From: Pleurotus djamor
Taxonomy: Eukaryota > Basidiomycota > Agaricomycetes > Agaricales > Pleurotaceae
Direction: 5' to 3'
Length of the DNA stretch: 64,000 nucleotides
Assembly (NCBI GenBank): GCA_029747585.1
Contig: JAPEVF010000001.1
Span: 256,864-320,863 of the forward strand
The position numbers were made by a program, and so were the translations under genes. Below the pieces are notes generated by a model that saw only the letters and a program-made list of their open reading frames with translations, did not search any database and was not told where the DNA came from. Below are positions 24,369-35,546 of the stretch, piece after piece; position 1 is the stretch's first letter, and every line of letters starts with the position of its first letter.

Positions 24369-25732
24369 TGATAGTTTGGCACGTAGTATCCCATGCGATC
24401 TTGATCGTGAAGGGGTGTTCCTTCATTGGGATAGAAGTTGAAGGGGTAGGGAGAGGTGTAACTTTGGTTGGGCGCGCAGGTAGTAGAGTCCAAGGCACCG
24501 AAGGCAGACGCGGGGAAGACATTATTGACATCGTTGACATAAATATCCATTGGCCTCGTCGGCGTGTCGACCGACATTTCAGAGTTGGTCGGTGAGACAG
24601 CGTTTGTCGGGTAGGGATGCCCAGCGAAAGTTGTGTAAGTCATCTGGTTGGTCTGGTTAGTCCCATGGTCAAGGGGAGAGATTTGAGGTTGAGCGACATA
24701 TGGGTGATCCCCGTCGCTGCGTAAGGTCATAGCATCCATGTTACGAGCAAGTGAGAAAAACGGATTGCTGAAAGTTGGCGCGGGTTGGTTAGCCAAGAAG
24801 GACTGGGATAAGAAAGAAACCAGAGTCAGAAGGTTGATTGATGGTATACATGATGAAAGGAAATGCTCACGTTGTTAATGGGTTGCTGTATTCCTGGTTG
24901 CTTGAAGTCAGAAACGTACCCATCAGTACGGAAGCCCAATGCCGTGGAGGGGCGACGCGGTGGGTAATGAGTGAACCGGGGTGCGTCTGGCGAGATAACC
25001 ATGTCCATGTTCGGGCTGAACGTGTTTGTAGATTCCGTAGGCCGGAAGCCTGGTGCAGACGAAGGTCGTCGAGGCAGCATAAAGAAATAAGATCCATTTG
25101 ATCCAGGAGTCTGAAGTGAGGTCGGGGGAAACAAGTTGAGCGGGGTGTGTGCGGAGTCGTGTTCCAGCTTCAAGGTAGGTGTCCGCTTCCTCGAGCTTCG
25201 CTTACGACGAACCGGTGACTGGGGGGNTGACTAAGCTATGAAGTCGATCCATATAAGACGGGTCATCGCAATCGAGGCCAGCTTTCATCTTGGACCGACT
25301 CGAGCCTCTCATTGGAGTGAACTTGTAGCCAGGGAATTTGAGTCGATGGGCTGATTTCACTCCTTCAGCTCGCGTTCGCCACTCCCTTTTTTCTTCGTCA
25401 GGCATCTCGCGCCAAACTCGTCCAGCGAGTTTGCTAAGGGTTTGTTGCTTCCTTTCAATGCTCGATACGTGGTCGTTTTTCTTGAGGAAGTCCGAACGGA
25501 ACAGCATGAACGCGTTGGCGGGGCGAGGAATACGGCGTGGAGATGTTGAAGGAGGGGAGTGCATCTGGAAGGCCTTTTGTTCGAGATCGGCAAGAAGATC
25601 AAGGGTTGTAGGGGTTGCATCCAGAGCATCGGCCATAGCGTCAGCGGGAGGTGTAGGAAGTGATGAAGAGGAAGGAAATGTGAGCTGAGCATCGCTCAAG
25701 AGGGGTTTTGTATCTTCAGGTGCAGACTGCAT
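24362..25732 (-). CDS. HMG-box (MATA/Sox-type) transcription factor
   Basis: Two exons give about 430 residues. The N-terminus is acidic and Ser/Pro-rich. The HMG box lies near residues 70-145: RIPRPANAFMLFRSDFLKKN, QQTLSKLAGRVWREMPDEEK and EWRTRAEGVKSAHRLKFPGY, with the KFTP end typical of fungal sequence-specific boxes. The rest is Pro/Ser/Asn-rich, probably activating or regulatory. An isolated N at 25227, in a C6 run of the coding strand, breaks the frame; without it the sequence reads SLVTPQSPVRRKRSSRKRTP, a plausible basic nuclear-localisation stretch. Fungal relatives control mating, fruiting or stress responses. The target here is unknown, and no mating-type neighbours (homeodomain or pheromone-receptor genes) are present. 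Confidence 0.82.
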
Positions 25733-26181
25733 TTTTGGAGAACGGCAGGGGGATTTGCTTTGGGGACTGGTAAGGTTGGGAAAAGGAGCGCAGAAGCAGA
25801 TACCAATGTGATGGCTTTATATACGTCTCGAAGCGGCCCTCACCGCGGAGGACGATTGCAGTACATGAGTGCATCCTTTGAGTCGTCTCGATGTCGCGAC
25901 GGACTCAAAAAAATTTGCAANCGAGGCTGCTGCGAGGAGGCTGAATCGGTGACCTGATGTAGGAGAACATAGCAGGACGCGTTCGCCACTCCGCGATCTG
26001 TGTGATATCACCGTGGGCTGGTCAAAGCAAAGGCGCACTGTGATATTAACGCGGGGTCACTGCTCAATCGATTGCCAACACGAGGCGCGATAATCTTGGA
26101 GATGTGATGCATTAGATATACTGCAATAGGATAGGTTTAGTTGGTAAGATTAAAGTATATGGAAAGTGAGACGTTATAAAG
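25733..26181. other. Intergenic region with one N base
   Basis: About 450 bp separate the HMG-box gene start and the Sua5 stop. There is an isolated N at 25921. Short open frames in both directions carry no recognisable content. It presumably holds the HMG-box promoter. Confidence 0.55.
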
Positions 26182-27474
26182 TCAACAGTCCGATGAAGAC
26201 ACCCAGACGACTTCGCTTGCTGCCTTTCTGATCCTGTTCATGACGGCCAGTCCTTCCCGAGCTTGGTCTATTTCTTCTATAATGATGAGCCCAACGCCTT
26301 TCCGTTCTAAGGTTAGAAGCCCGTCAAACAGCCTCCGAGCAATGGTGGCGGGGTCCGTGTGTAAGCCGATTGAAAATATGTGCCAGTCAACACGAGGGGA
26401 GCGGGGCACGTCGGACAAGGGGGAATCATCCGGAATGAGGAGTCCTATTTTCGGTGTATTGGCTGCAGCGTGTTCTTCAGCTAGGGTTGCAAAGTACTGC
26501 CGAGCAGGTATCTGAGATTGACCAGGGGGCGGATTGGACTGAGTGAGGAGAAGGACGACGGGAACTGACGGTGAATAGTGGCGATATTTCATACCAGGGG
26601 TTGTCGGGACTTGCTCAATGTGCTCATCCGTGTAATCGCGTTTGTGGACAAGTACCCGAGGTACACGCAGCAAGTATTCCCTGCCCTTCTCCAGTGCTCT
26701 CTCCATTTCTTCAACCGTGACCCCACCAGGTCTCAGTACCCTGATGTCTCCATCGGGGTGTAATCCATCTACCACTGTGCTCTCCAATCCAATATCGCAA
26801 CTGCCTCCATCGATGATGACTCCAACCTTGCCTGCGAGGTCGCGTTCGACATGTTCTGCTCGAGTAGGACTTGGTTTTCCTGAAGAGTTGGCGCTTGGTG
26901 CCGCGAGAGGCTTATCGGCCAGGTGTATCAAGGCTCTGGCAACCGGATGCGAAGGCATCCGTATGGCCACGGTAGATTGACCTGCAGTCACTATGGAGGG
27001 TACGCGAGCTGCATTTCTCGGGAAGAGAAGTGTCAAGGCCCCAGGCCAAAATTTGTCCATCAATATCTTGTAAGCCGGCGGGATTGTATAGTCTTCAGGT
27101 AGCAATGAGTTCAGCATGGTGAGCGACGAGACATGAACAATGAGGGGGTTGTCCGCTGGCCGACCCTTGGTAGAAAATATTCGGGAGACAGCTGCGCTAT
27201 TCGAGGCATCTGCGGCGAGACCGTACACAGTTTCAGTTGGGATTACGACTGGTTGGGCCAATTGAGAGATTTGTTGTGCCGCAATTTCCAGCGTCTTCAA
27301 GGAATGTTCATCTGAGAACGTGGGTGTGCCATTCAACGAGAAATGGATGGCAGAAGGATCGCACCTCAGCGTTTTGGTATCGACGAGAGGGGAAGCCATG
27401 GTGGTTGTCGCCGAAAATCTAGTGCAGGTAAAGTGGACATTTCGAGTCTGTGCGACCCACCGAAGAAATCTCAT
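26182..27474 (-). CDS. SUA5: Threonylcarbamoyl-AMP synthase, Sua5/YrdC family
   Basis: A single intron-free frame of 430 residues is unusual among these neighbours. The YrdC domain shows VVIPTETVYGLAADA, FSTKGRPADNPLIVHV, KPLAAPSANSSGKPSPT, GLESTVVDG and VLRPGGVT. The linker TTPGMKYRHYSP and the C-terminal Sua5 domain follow. The enzyme makes threonylcarbamoyl-AMP from Thr, bicarbonate and ATP for the t6A modification at position 37 of ANN-decoding tRNAs. Two in-frame starts exist: 27474 gives a leader rich in Arg, Thr and hydrophobics (MRFLRWVAQTRNVHFTCTRF) that looks like a mitochondrial presequence, and 27399 (MASPLVDTKT) gives a cytosolic-like form. Confidence 0.93.
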   Translation of the reverse strand: MRFLRWVAQTRNVHFTCTRFSATTTMASPLVDTKTLRCDPSAIHFSLNGTPTFSDEHSLKTLEIAAQQISQLAQPVVIPTETVYGLAADASNSAAVSRIFSTKGRPADNPLIVHVSSLTMLNSLLPEDYTIPPAYKILMDKFWPGALTLLFPRNAARVPSIVTAGQSTVAIRMPSHPVARALIHLADKPLAAPSANSSGKPSPTRAEHVERDLAGKVGVIIDGGSCDIGLESTVVDGLHPDGDIRVLRPGGVTVEEMERALEKGREYLLRVPRVLVHKRDYTDEHIEQVPTTPGMKYRHYSPSVPVVLLLTQSNPPPGQSQIPARQYFATLAEEHAAANTPKIGLLIPDDSPLSDVPRSPRVDWHIFSIGLHTDPATIARRLFDGLLTLERKGVGLIIIEEIDQAREGLAVMNRIRKAASEVVWVSSSDC

Positions 27475-27660
27475 ATCGATGGGCGCTACTTATCGGATTG
27501 ATTTTCATGTTGGTTCCCTCCGGGTGCGCACGGCAACCAGAGCCAGAGTTCAGACGATAAGACGTAGGTACGAAGCAATAGCACTCAAGTGGATATCAAA
27601 AAANTAACAATGGTATATGTACGCTATATCGTGGTGTCACAAAGCTACATGGTAAAGATA

Positions 27661-29810
27661 TCAGAGGAAACTTCGTAGCATCCACAACGCAAGCACCCAG
27701 AAAATCTGAAGGATGCTATGACGGACAACGTAACCGCCATTGGCAGCGGTCCGAGTGACAGCTTCGCCGTCTATAACGAGGGCGAGGCCAGGACCAGGGA
27801 CCCCAATAGTGCACCCAGTAGTGCAATCAAGGATCGTGTTTCCTGTTCCCCAGTCAGTGGGCGCGTCAACAAGGGTTCCGTCACTTGTGCCCAAGTACGT
27901 CTGTCCACCCCAGGAAATCTTCTCCTTTTCAACGGCACTTGGTGCTGAAAGGTATTTGACCAACGCTCGTGTAAACCGCCCACTGGGGATTTCGAACGAA
28001 GCATTCTGCGGAGCAGTCATGTTTGCAAAGTTGAAGAGGACAACGCTTCGGAGCGAGGAGTCATCCGCATTGTGGATGGCGTAGCCAGCGACTGTGGCAT
28101 TCGGATCGAGCGTGGAATTCGAAAGGTTCAAGTCCGTGACGATACTCCCGTTGCCGTGGGTCGATCCCAATGCTTCAGCTACAACCAAGAGTGGGTAGAA
28201 CGAAGGCGTTGCGTTCCATTCGCTTGGGTTGCTTTCAGGTGAGGTGAGAATGTTATACGTCACCCCTCGTTCGCGAGTGTGCAAGTACGTCGCGACATAA
28301 CCTATCGAGGCTAGTTGGAGGGAATAGTCCACCGTCCACAAGGAGCCTACGGCGAACGTGTCAGAGATGCCAGGAACTCCACCGCATGCAATGGAGTTGA
28401 ATTCGGAGAGGAGGAGTTGGGGGCGGTTCCCCTCGGTGTTGGCGAGGACGTCGGTGATACCGGGCTGGTTCCACGAAGCTAATTCGACGGCTAAAAGAAT
28501 ATAGGGTTCAGCGTGACAATGCAACTTGGAGTGATTGAGCATAATGAACGTACTGTTTGCGTGTACCGTGTAATAGGGTAATTGGTAGCGATACTTGCCC
28601 GCCACACAGTTGTTTTGCGGGTAATGCTGCATCCTATGTAGACGAACGCTGGTCTTGAGGCATCATCCAATCAGATTGTGAAAGACGACTTACGTGACAT
28701 ACTTGAGATTCCCCGCGTTCGCAGATAGATAGCCCTCCTGAAGAAGTGTATGGAGGTCCTAAGTTGATGAACCGTTTAGGTTGTTTACGTGGAGGAATGA
28801 GTACGACAACAAACTTACCCAGAAACAGCAGAGTGTAGGTCCACCGATGTTGGTGAGCTGGCCGAGTGAAGTGTTTTGAAGACGTTCGATGACGTGTCGG
28901 AAGTCCTGTAGACCAATAGTTCAGGTATGTGCGCGTGTATGGAAGACGCGAGGCGACAAACACTGGAATAGATCGTGGAAGTGTAGTTGGCGACATCGGT
29001 TCTGAGCCTGTGGCTTGTATACAGATCTGGTTCCTGTCAAGAGAGGATGTATGAATAAGCGAAGCCATGAGGGAGAGATGTACAACTCACATTCCCCAGG
29101 AGAAACGAATCAAGGTTACTCCCAAGTTCCCGAGCACCATCGACTAGGAATTTAAATGGTTTGAGCAGAGGCACCTCACAAGAGAATTACACGGGCTTAC
29201 CGGCCAGCAGGGGAATGTCCGTGCTATTTGGGTCGACAATAGACAAACCTGAAACGCGAGCAAGGTTAACGAAGATCAAGGTCGCGTGTACGATGGGTTT
29301 AGTCATACCAACTAGGTACTGTGCCCCTCCCACATCATCAGCCACCTTGTTCATCACCTGCCACAGCGCAGGACCAAAGTTGGCGGGTATCCTGTCTGGA
29401 TTTTCTGAGGAATTCAACAAACGAATCATCGGTGTTTGCTGTGAGGGATCGTAAGTGGAGACATCCATGGAGTTCCCTCCGACGCGTAGCCTCAAGGGCA
29501 GGTTGCCTGTGCGAGAACGAAAGGCACGGAGGTAGTTCATCACCGCCGCTGGTGTCGAGGAAACATCTTGTCCAACTAGAGTAGAGGGCGATCAAGGGTT
29601 CAAGTACAAGATTTCGAGGACACGAATGTGAGACTCACAGTAATCGTTGAGAAAACTGAGCTCAAAGCTTATCCCAAGAAAATTCGACTGGACAACGCGG
29701 TTAGTTGGAGGTGTTTGGGGGATAGACAACCGGGTGGGATCCGCGTGAACAAATGAAAGGCTTGTTAGAATGAGTGTAAGGGCTGGGAACACGCTGAACA
29801 TGGGGCCCAT
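27661..29810 (-). CDS. Secreted glycoside hydrolase family 79 (beta-glucuronidase-like), probably GPI-anchored
   Basis: Several exons give about 540 residues. A signal peptide (FSVFPALTLILTSLSFVHA) follows MGP at 29810. The (beta/alpha)8 catalytic domain shows FLGISFELSFLNDY, RLRVGGNSMDVS, the acid/base region LLGNEPDLYTSH (Glu within NEP, created across an intron) and the nucleophile region QLLLSEFNSIACGG (Glu in SEF). A C-terminal beta-domain carries several N-glycosylation sequons (NLSNST, NATVAG, NMTAPQNAS). The last 19 residues are hydrophobic (SILQIFWVLALWMLRSFL), consistent with a GPI or membrane anchor. GH79 enzymes remove glucuronic acid or its 4-O-methyl form from arabinogalactan and other glycans. 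The intervening exon limits are partly inferred. Confidence 0.85.
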
Positions 29811-30259
29811 AGCTTCAGTAGCGAGCCAGAGAAGGGGGAGTGAAGGAAGCGACACGGATAGGAAGCGAAACCAGTGAAGGTGTATGTAAGGCGTCCTTTT
29901 AAAATTGTTGAGAGAAGTCGGATGTAGACCGCCACGGGCTTCGTTCCCCTTTCGTTCCCCATGGCAAAACATTCATATTGGGCATGGAAGCGAGTCTGGC
30001 CAGAACTGAAGCATATTAAAGTTTGTTTGGGCAGGCGATGTGATCCTAGAAGGGGCGTGCCTAACAGCCGCATTCCCTCCCTCTATTCAACTGCAAAGTT
30101 CATCAGTACATCCGTGTCTTCTAAGAAAATTTCCTGAGTGCAAAGCAAACATACCATTGGTGCAGGATGGATGCTGCATGATGGTCAATGTTTGATGGAC
30201 CAAAGGTGTGTGCATGATCAGATGGAATATCACCGAGCCACTTTTAGGGCGACTATTCG
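29811..30259. promoter_or_regulatory. Divergent promoter region between GH79 and PAF-acetylhydrolase genes
   Basis: The two genes are read outward from this 449-bp interval, so it must hold both 5' regions. Short frames on the minus strand here have no family features. I could not identify a convincing TATA box or upstream activator site. Confidence 0.5.
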
Positions 30260-32062
30260 ATGTTGTTCCTCGACAAAACACTTCCCGGTCCATATGGCGA
30301 GATTGGTGCGACGACTTTCGCCGTTCCCATCCGACCAACCCAAGTCCTTGGTAAAGCGAAGCTAGGGCAGAAACCGGCGCTACACTTGGAGGAGGTGGCA
30401 TTTACGGCGTATTATCCCACCAAGCCAGCTGAACGGTCTCCTGCTGGGATCCACTGGTTATTGAGGTGAGCTTATGAATGAAATTTGTATGACGAACTTG
30501 CCTGAACGGCGTGCTTTTTGTTGGAATATTGGAACGTGTAACAGGCCTCTGAGGGATTCATTGAGGGGATTTGTGCACTTTGGTCGTGAGTGCTATCTTT
30601 GAATTTGTCGGAAGTGTCGTCCGACCCTTGTACTTCTCGACAAGGGCTCCCTGTTTGGTTGATCTGGCCTGTCGTATACTTTTTCGGAGCCTTCGTCAAG
30701 GTAGGTCAATCCTGATATCTCCAGTGCTCAAACTGGTTTAAAAGGAGCACGTCATAGGTACCAGTGGTCCCGAACGCCCCTCTGCTCGAACCTCCAGAGA
30801 AGCCATGGCCTCTGGTTATCTTCTCTCACGGACTTGCTGGAAGTAGAACGGCTTACAGGTCAGAGATCGTCGCCTTGGCTTGGTCTATATGTTGATATTT
30901 CATCGCAGTCAATTGTGTACCCGGCTAGCCTCCTCAGGCCGAGTGGTTCTTGCTCTGGAGCACAGGGATGGATCGGGCCATGTTTGTTTGCCTCGTTCAC
31001 GGGACGCGAATGGACAACTCGTTACGACGCCCAAGTTATACATAAGAGAGACCGACATTAGGTGGGAGCAGCCGCCTCATTTCTGTGGTGCAACCTCTCA
31101 CTTCATGACACCCCTCTAGTTGGGAACCCGATGACAAACCCAATGTCCAAGCATTCGCATTCCGCGCTGAGCAACTCGCCTTTCGCAAGTACGAAATATA
31201 CACGGCATACAAAGCCTTTCGCGAAATGACTCTTGTTGGCAATGACCAACATTCCTTGCAGTCTATCGACGATTCCCCGGTCGACTGGGATTCATGGGGA
31301 CCGAACCGCGTCGAATGTGACACTGGTCTGACTCTGGCTGGTCATTCATTTGGGGGCTGTACCGTCGTAAGTCCATATTCAATCCGATCTTCAACGTTTC
31401 GCTGTGGATGCTCATGAATCGTCTCAGCTCTCTCTTTTGTCCACTTATCCTGCGCCTGGACACCTTCGTCTCCCCGTTTCAAACGCCTTGGCTTTGGATC
31501 CGTGGTTAGAACCACTTCCTGTCCCCGGCCCTTCCCCTTATACTGCTTCAGAGTCTATCGATGCCGTTACTATTGCAGAGGATTCACGTCCGGTAAATGA
31601 GGGTGATATCCCAAATGACTCAACTCATACGGACAACCCTAATCAACCCAAGCTGCTGGTCATCAATTCCGAGAAGTTTACGCTTTGGAAAGACCACTTT
31701 GCTCGGCTAGAAGGGATAGTTCGTGAATGGCAGCCTCAAGATAAGTACCTAGTCACGATAGGTACTCATATCCCCATGCTTCGTGTGCCCACCAGATTTG
31801 CTGACTGTTTGTCCTAGTCCGTTGCCAACATCAGTCTTTCTCTGATTTTCCTGTCCTCCCCGTACTTCGCAACAAGGCGTCCCGTCGTATCATTGACCTT
31901 GTGGGTCAATTGTCCATCTCCTTCCTCAACGGCACGCTGGCGCATACGCTGCAAAGTGTAAAAACCAGGAAAATGGAAGCTGAAGTGATTGGGGTCAAGC
32001 CAGACGGGAAACCCAAGCGTCGACTGCTTGGAGAATCGGGCGATGTTATCGTGCACACATAG
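30260..32062 (+). CDS. Platelet-activating-factor acetylhydrolase-like lipase (alpha/beta hydrolase)
   Basis: About six or seven exons give some 470 residues. The N-terminus GPYGEIGATTFAVPIRP and HLEEVAFTAYYPTKP match the start of plasma/type II PAF-acetylhydrolases. The oxyanion strand PWPLVIFSHGLAGSRTAY follows. The catalytic triad is visible: Ser in LAGHSFGGCTV (GxSxG), Asp in LALDPWLEPL, and His in RCQHQSFSDFPVL, which appears only after splicing the last intron (acceptor TCCTAG). The enzyme family hydrolyses short or oxidised sn-2 acyl chains of phospholipids. The frame ends DVIVHT and TAG at 32060-32062. The first ATG at 30260 is chosen because conserved sequence begins within ten residues; no signal peptide is seen. 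Confidence 0.85.
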
Positions 32063-32227
32063 ATTATTCGACTCTCATAATCATACACTCTTAGAATGTG
32101 TCGTAGATGGAACGCATTAGACCCAGGCGTTTTCGAGGACATGGTCTGTTACACAGTGGAGAGACTTCGCATTCGGTAGGAGAAGAGAACCTTGTAAGCG
32201 CCCATTCCATACCTTCTCTTCAAAACC

Positions 32228-33013
32228 ATGAACATACGTCCAGCGAGAGTAAGTCTCCGTAGATGGTATCTAAGCTGTCTCTGACTACAGCAGTGGTCAT
32301 TCCCCTCACATTTAGATAGATGACTTGATGGGGATGCAGGCTTGCAATCTGCAAAATCTCCCCGAAAATTACACATTGCGTTATTGTCAGTCTCCAACTC
32401 TTCCCTATCATTCATCCCGAATGCTGATGTCCTGGTGCATCGTTCCGTGTAGATCTCTACCATTCCTTGACCTGGCCATCACTGTCGTATGTCGCGGAGG
32501 ATAACAAGGGTCGTATCGTTGGCTACATCCTAGCGAAGATGTCAGTCCACCTACACCTTGTCATTGACCGCTTCAAGCTGCTGACTTAGAAACAACTTTA
32601 GGGAGGAGGAGAGGAATGAAAAGGAGCCGATTCACGGGCATGTCACTTCAATATCAGTGCTTCGCTCGTACCGAAGATTGGGTCTAGCGAAGAAACTGAT
32701 GCTTCAGTCGCGTGCGTCCCTCTCTCCGAGTTGAGTCTCTGTTCTGCTAAATTCATCTGATTTTCTTGCGCTGTGCTCAGAGGAAGCGATGGCATCCATA
32801 TATCGTGCAGAGTTCGTGTCATTGCACGTACGAAAATCCAATCGTGCCGCGCTCTCTTTATATAAGGATACGCTGGGGTTTGCCGTCAAAACGGTGGAGA
32901 AGGGCTATTGTGAGTATTCTCGGTTCTTCCTGGGGGTAAAGTAACTGATTTCTCTCTTAGATGCGGACGGCGAAGATGCGTACGCAATGGAACTTTCGCT
33001 CAAGTCATCATAA
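32228..33013 (+). CDS. NAA10: N-alpha-acetyltransferase 10, catalytic subunit of NatA (Ard1)
   Basis: Six or so very short exons, none long enough to stand out as a frame alone, join into about 156 residues. The order is [91 protein letters not shown] and [15 protein letters not shown]. These are the conserved blocks of Naa10, including the acetyl-CoA motif RRLGLA and the C-terminal [11 protein letters not shown]. The enzyme, with Naa15, acetylates nascent proteins with small N-terminal residues after Met removal. The GNAT domain lacks the extended tail seen in animal Naa10. It ends at TAA 33011-33013, 37 bp before the convergent neighbour's stop. Confidence 0.93.
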
Positions 33014-33050
33014 AATAAAATTAATCCACAAGAATCTTTCCTTGTGTATG

Positions 33051-34516
33051 TCATACATCTAAATTGATGAGATCGTCCGCTTCCTTTGTGCCCTCTGATC
33101 TGCTTCCCTCTTCAACGCGTTTCTCAGCTGTACTAGCAGATTGTACTGGAGAAACGACGGCTTCTCTAATTATCTTCGCAACAGCCAGGCCAAGCTCATA
33201 ATATCCATCATTGGTGGATCCACTGAACATGCCAGTATGCGCCTTGATCTCGTCCAATGCTAGCGAGTTCGACGCTGGAATGAAGTGGGACCGTTCCCTC
33301 GACCCCTGTGGTGGAAGAAGAATGAACGTCCGAGTTCCCAGATGACGAGGGGGTGCACTCGGTAACGACGTATAAAAGCTGACAGAGGTGAGTGACATCG
33401 ACAGTTCATTAGATCGAAGGGAACCCACTCTCGGAACACGATACGATGTTTCTCTTCCACATCAACGAGGGCTGCAAGCCGCTTCTTCATAGCTTCTTCG
33501 TCCCACAAATTGCCAACATATTTCATGTGGTCCGTAAACCATTTATACCCCTCACCCAGGTCGTTACGCGCGTAGTATGCTCCTCCAGCAGCAGCACCTG
33601 CCAATAACGCGCCTCCGACTGCATAAGCGGCTGGTGCCCAATTCATTCCCGGTGTCTTTGTAGACGGAGGCGCGGCGATCGCTGCAACGGCCCGTTGTGT
33701 TTCTTTGGGAGGTTGCTTCCCAAAACCAGCGAACGCGCCCAATAGACCGGTTACAGCTGTACGCGCTGAAGTAGCGTATTCGAAGGCTTGGGTAGCACTG
33801 TTCTTGAAGACGCCTGGATTCAGACCAATGTACTACGTGAACTAGGGTTGAATTGGGTTCGCTGGGTGGATGGGATGATAGGGCGTACAGGTGTATCCAG
33901 CGCAATGCAAGCGACGATGTTAGGCCAAAGTGGTGCTGATTCGTCGGGCCGAGTCTTTATGAATTCCAAGAGACTGTCTGCGACGAGGAGGCCGCCCATA
34001 CTACAGACAGTTCGTGTGTTAGGGAGGCACACATGAAGCTAGGGCACCCACCTATGGCCGCATAGAACGATTCGAGTACTTCCTGCTCCGCCGCCTGAAG
34101 CAACTTCTGTCTCCACAGTCTTTGTGGTAAGCCAATCAGCAAAGCGGATCACTGCTTCATTCTGTGGATTGTAAGTAAACCTGAGGAGAGTTGTCCAAGA
34201 TGCTTCGAAGACTCACTAGATCGCCTTTGGTCTATGAAGGATTGTTGACCAAGTCAGACATACTCAACGCGTCTCACTATGTTACACCGGGCTCACCTCA
34301 TAAGCAGGGAAGACAAGACATTCTATCGTTGATGAGGGTATGGACTGAGATAGCGTGTGTTGCAGCCGTTCAGGAAAGGCACTAAAAGTCGAGTCCGTTC
34401 CTTTGAAACTAGAGAGCTAGTAAGTTGACGGAAATTGGACCGCTGAATAGTGGCACGAGCCCGTGGATGAAGATAACCAGAATATGGAGTTTACTGGCAA
34501 TGATTAAATCGCTCAT
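33051..34516 (-). CDS. Alpha/beta hydrolase, putative serine esterase/lipase of the DUF676 type
   Basis: Exons start MSDLIIASKLHILVIFIHG at 34516. After an intron the family motif reads HGFKGTDSTFSAFPERL. The nucleophile motif is CGHRSMGGLLVADSLLEF or CGHSMGGLL, depending on the exact splice at about 34050-34060, and IVACIALDTPY follows. A hydrophobic Ala/Gly-rich segment (YAVGGALLAGAAAGGAYYA) may be a membrane-inserting helix. The C-terminal part (VFRDFYTSLP, then GTRTFILLPP and IPASNSLALDEIKAHTGMF) continues across an intron with a GTGGGT donor and ends with an acidic tail. The first intron seems to have a GC donor (GG|GCTCGT...CTCTAG). The substrate is unknown. The hydrolase fold is clear; subfamily placement is tentative. 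Confidence 0.72.
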
Positions 34517-34597
34517 CGCGCAGCACGAAAGCACAGTGAACCCCTAACAAACTCCATTGACTATATACCTCATACAAATGCGGATAATGGCAGTGAC

Positions 34598-35363
34598 CTA
34601 TATCGACGGAATAGTCAATTCTTCTTCATCGTCAAACCATTTCTCTTCAGCATCGCGTTCATTGTCAGTGTCCCAGACATCATTCCAATCTACGCCATCA
34701 TAATCCGCGCCCTGCGATATACCAGGTATCACTGTGGGTCCGATAGTGAGTGGACTGACTTACGTCGAGAAGGCCGTATATAAATCTTTCTTTCAATAAA
34801 CGCAAGAAAGACGTCTTGGCCTGCTCCGGAGTTTCAGTATCTTCTACCCGCGGCGGGAGGTTGACTTCGTCATCGGAATCGTCCTCGTCTTCCTCTGGCA
34901 CGAATTCATCCACCCTTGGCCTCTGACGACGCAACGCCCGGACGTGGTCGGCTTGACGCTCCTCTTCATAGCCGCTTAACAGAGCCCCCAGCTTGCCAAC
35001 ATGCTGAGTCGACCCATGCATGAACTCCTTCTTGACCCATGCCTTCTCGTCTTCCCCGGAATTATGGAAGAGTACCCGGTGATCCTGACCCTCCCAGAGT
35101 CCTGCCCATGTATTCCTTGCTGATTCAAACCTAAATTCAGGTGGATCAGACTCGGAATATTTGAGACGTCTGTTTCGGATTCGTGGGATGACAGTACGCT
35201 GTTTGGGGGAGGTGAATTGTGAGAAATGGACGAGAAGATGCGGGGGAAGCTGCGTGATGTGTTTGTTGAGGAAGTCTATGGGTTCATGTTGAGGTGAGGG
35301 CTGGTATTCAGCGGGGAGCGCGAGATAGGTGAGAAGCCCCTGGGCAGACGATGACATTGACAT
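34598..35363 (-). CDS. CCDC97-family (DUF2052) protein
   Basis: Two exons give about 232 residues. The conserved region runs KYSESDPPEFRFESARNTW, VKKEFMHGSTQHVGKLGAL, an acidic run (EDEDDSDDEVNLPP), and FLRLLKERFIYGLLDGADYD with GVDWNDVWDTDNERDAEEKW. The closing motif, an Asp/Glu-rich W-containing tail reached through the intron, is the CCDC97 signature. Human CCDC97 associates with the SF3B part of the spliceosome; the role in fungi is inferred. It starts MSMSSSAQGLL at 35363 and ends TAG at 34598. Confidence 0.8.
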
Positions 35364-35546
35364 CGTGAAATTCTAAGTATCAGGGTCACGAGATCTGCAT
35401 TTATTGACTCCGCCGGTCCCAAACAGCCGTACACAGAGCCTGGAGACTTGCGCTATGTCATTCCAATGTCTTTCGCGTCTTGACCTCAACCACGACAAAG
35501 CTCTGCTTCATCCCCACCATCTGCATTCAACTTCGAGGCGGCAGGC

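Noticed and set aside
24362..25732. Mating-type locus because of the HMG box
   Set aside because: No homeodomain pair or pheromone-receptor gene is near; HMG-box factors are common outside the mating locus.
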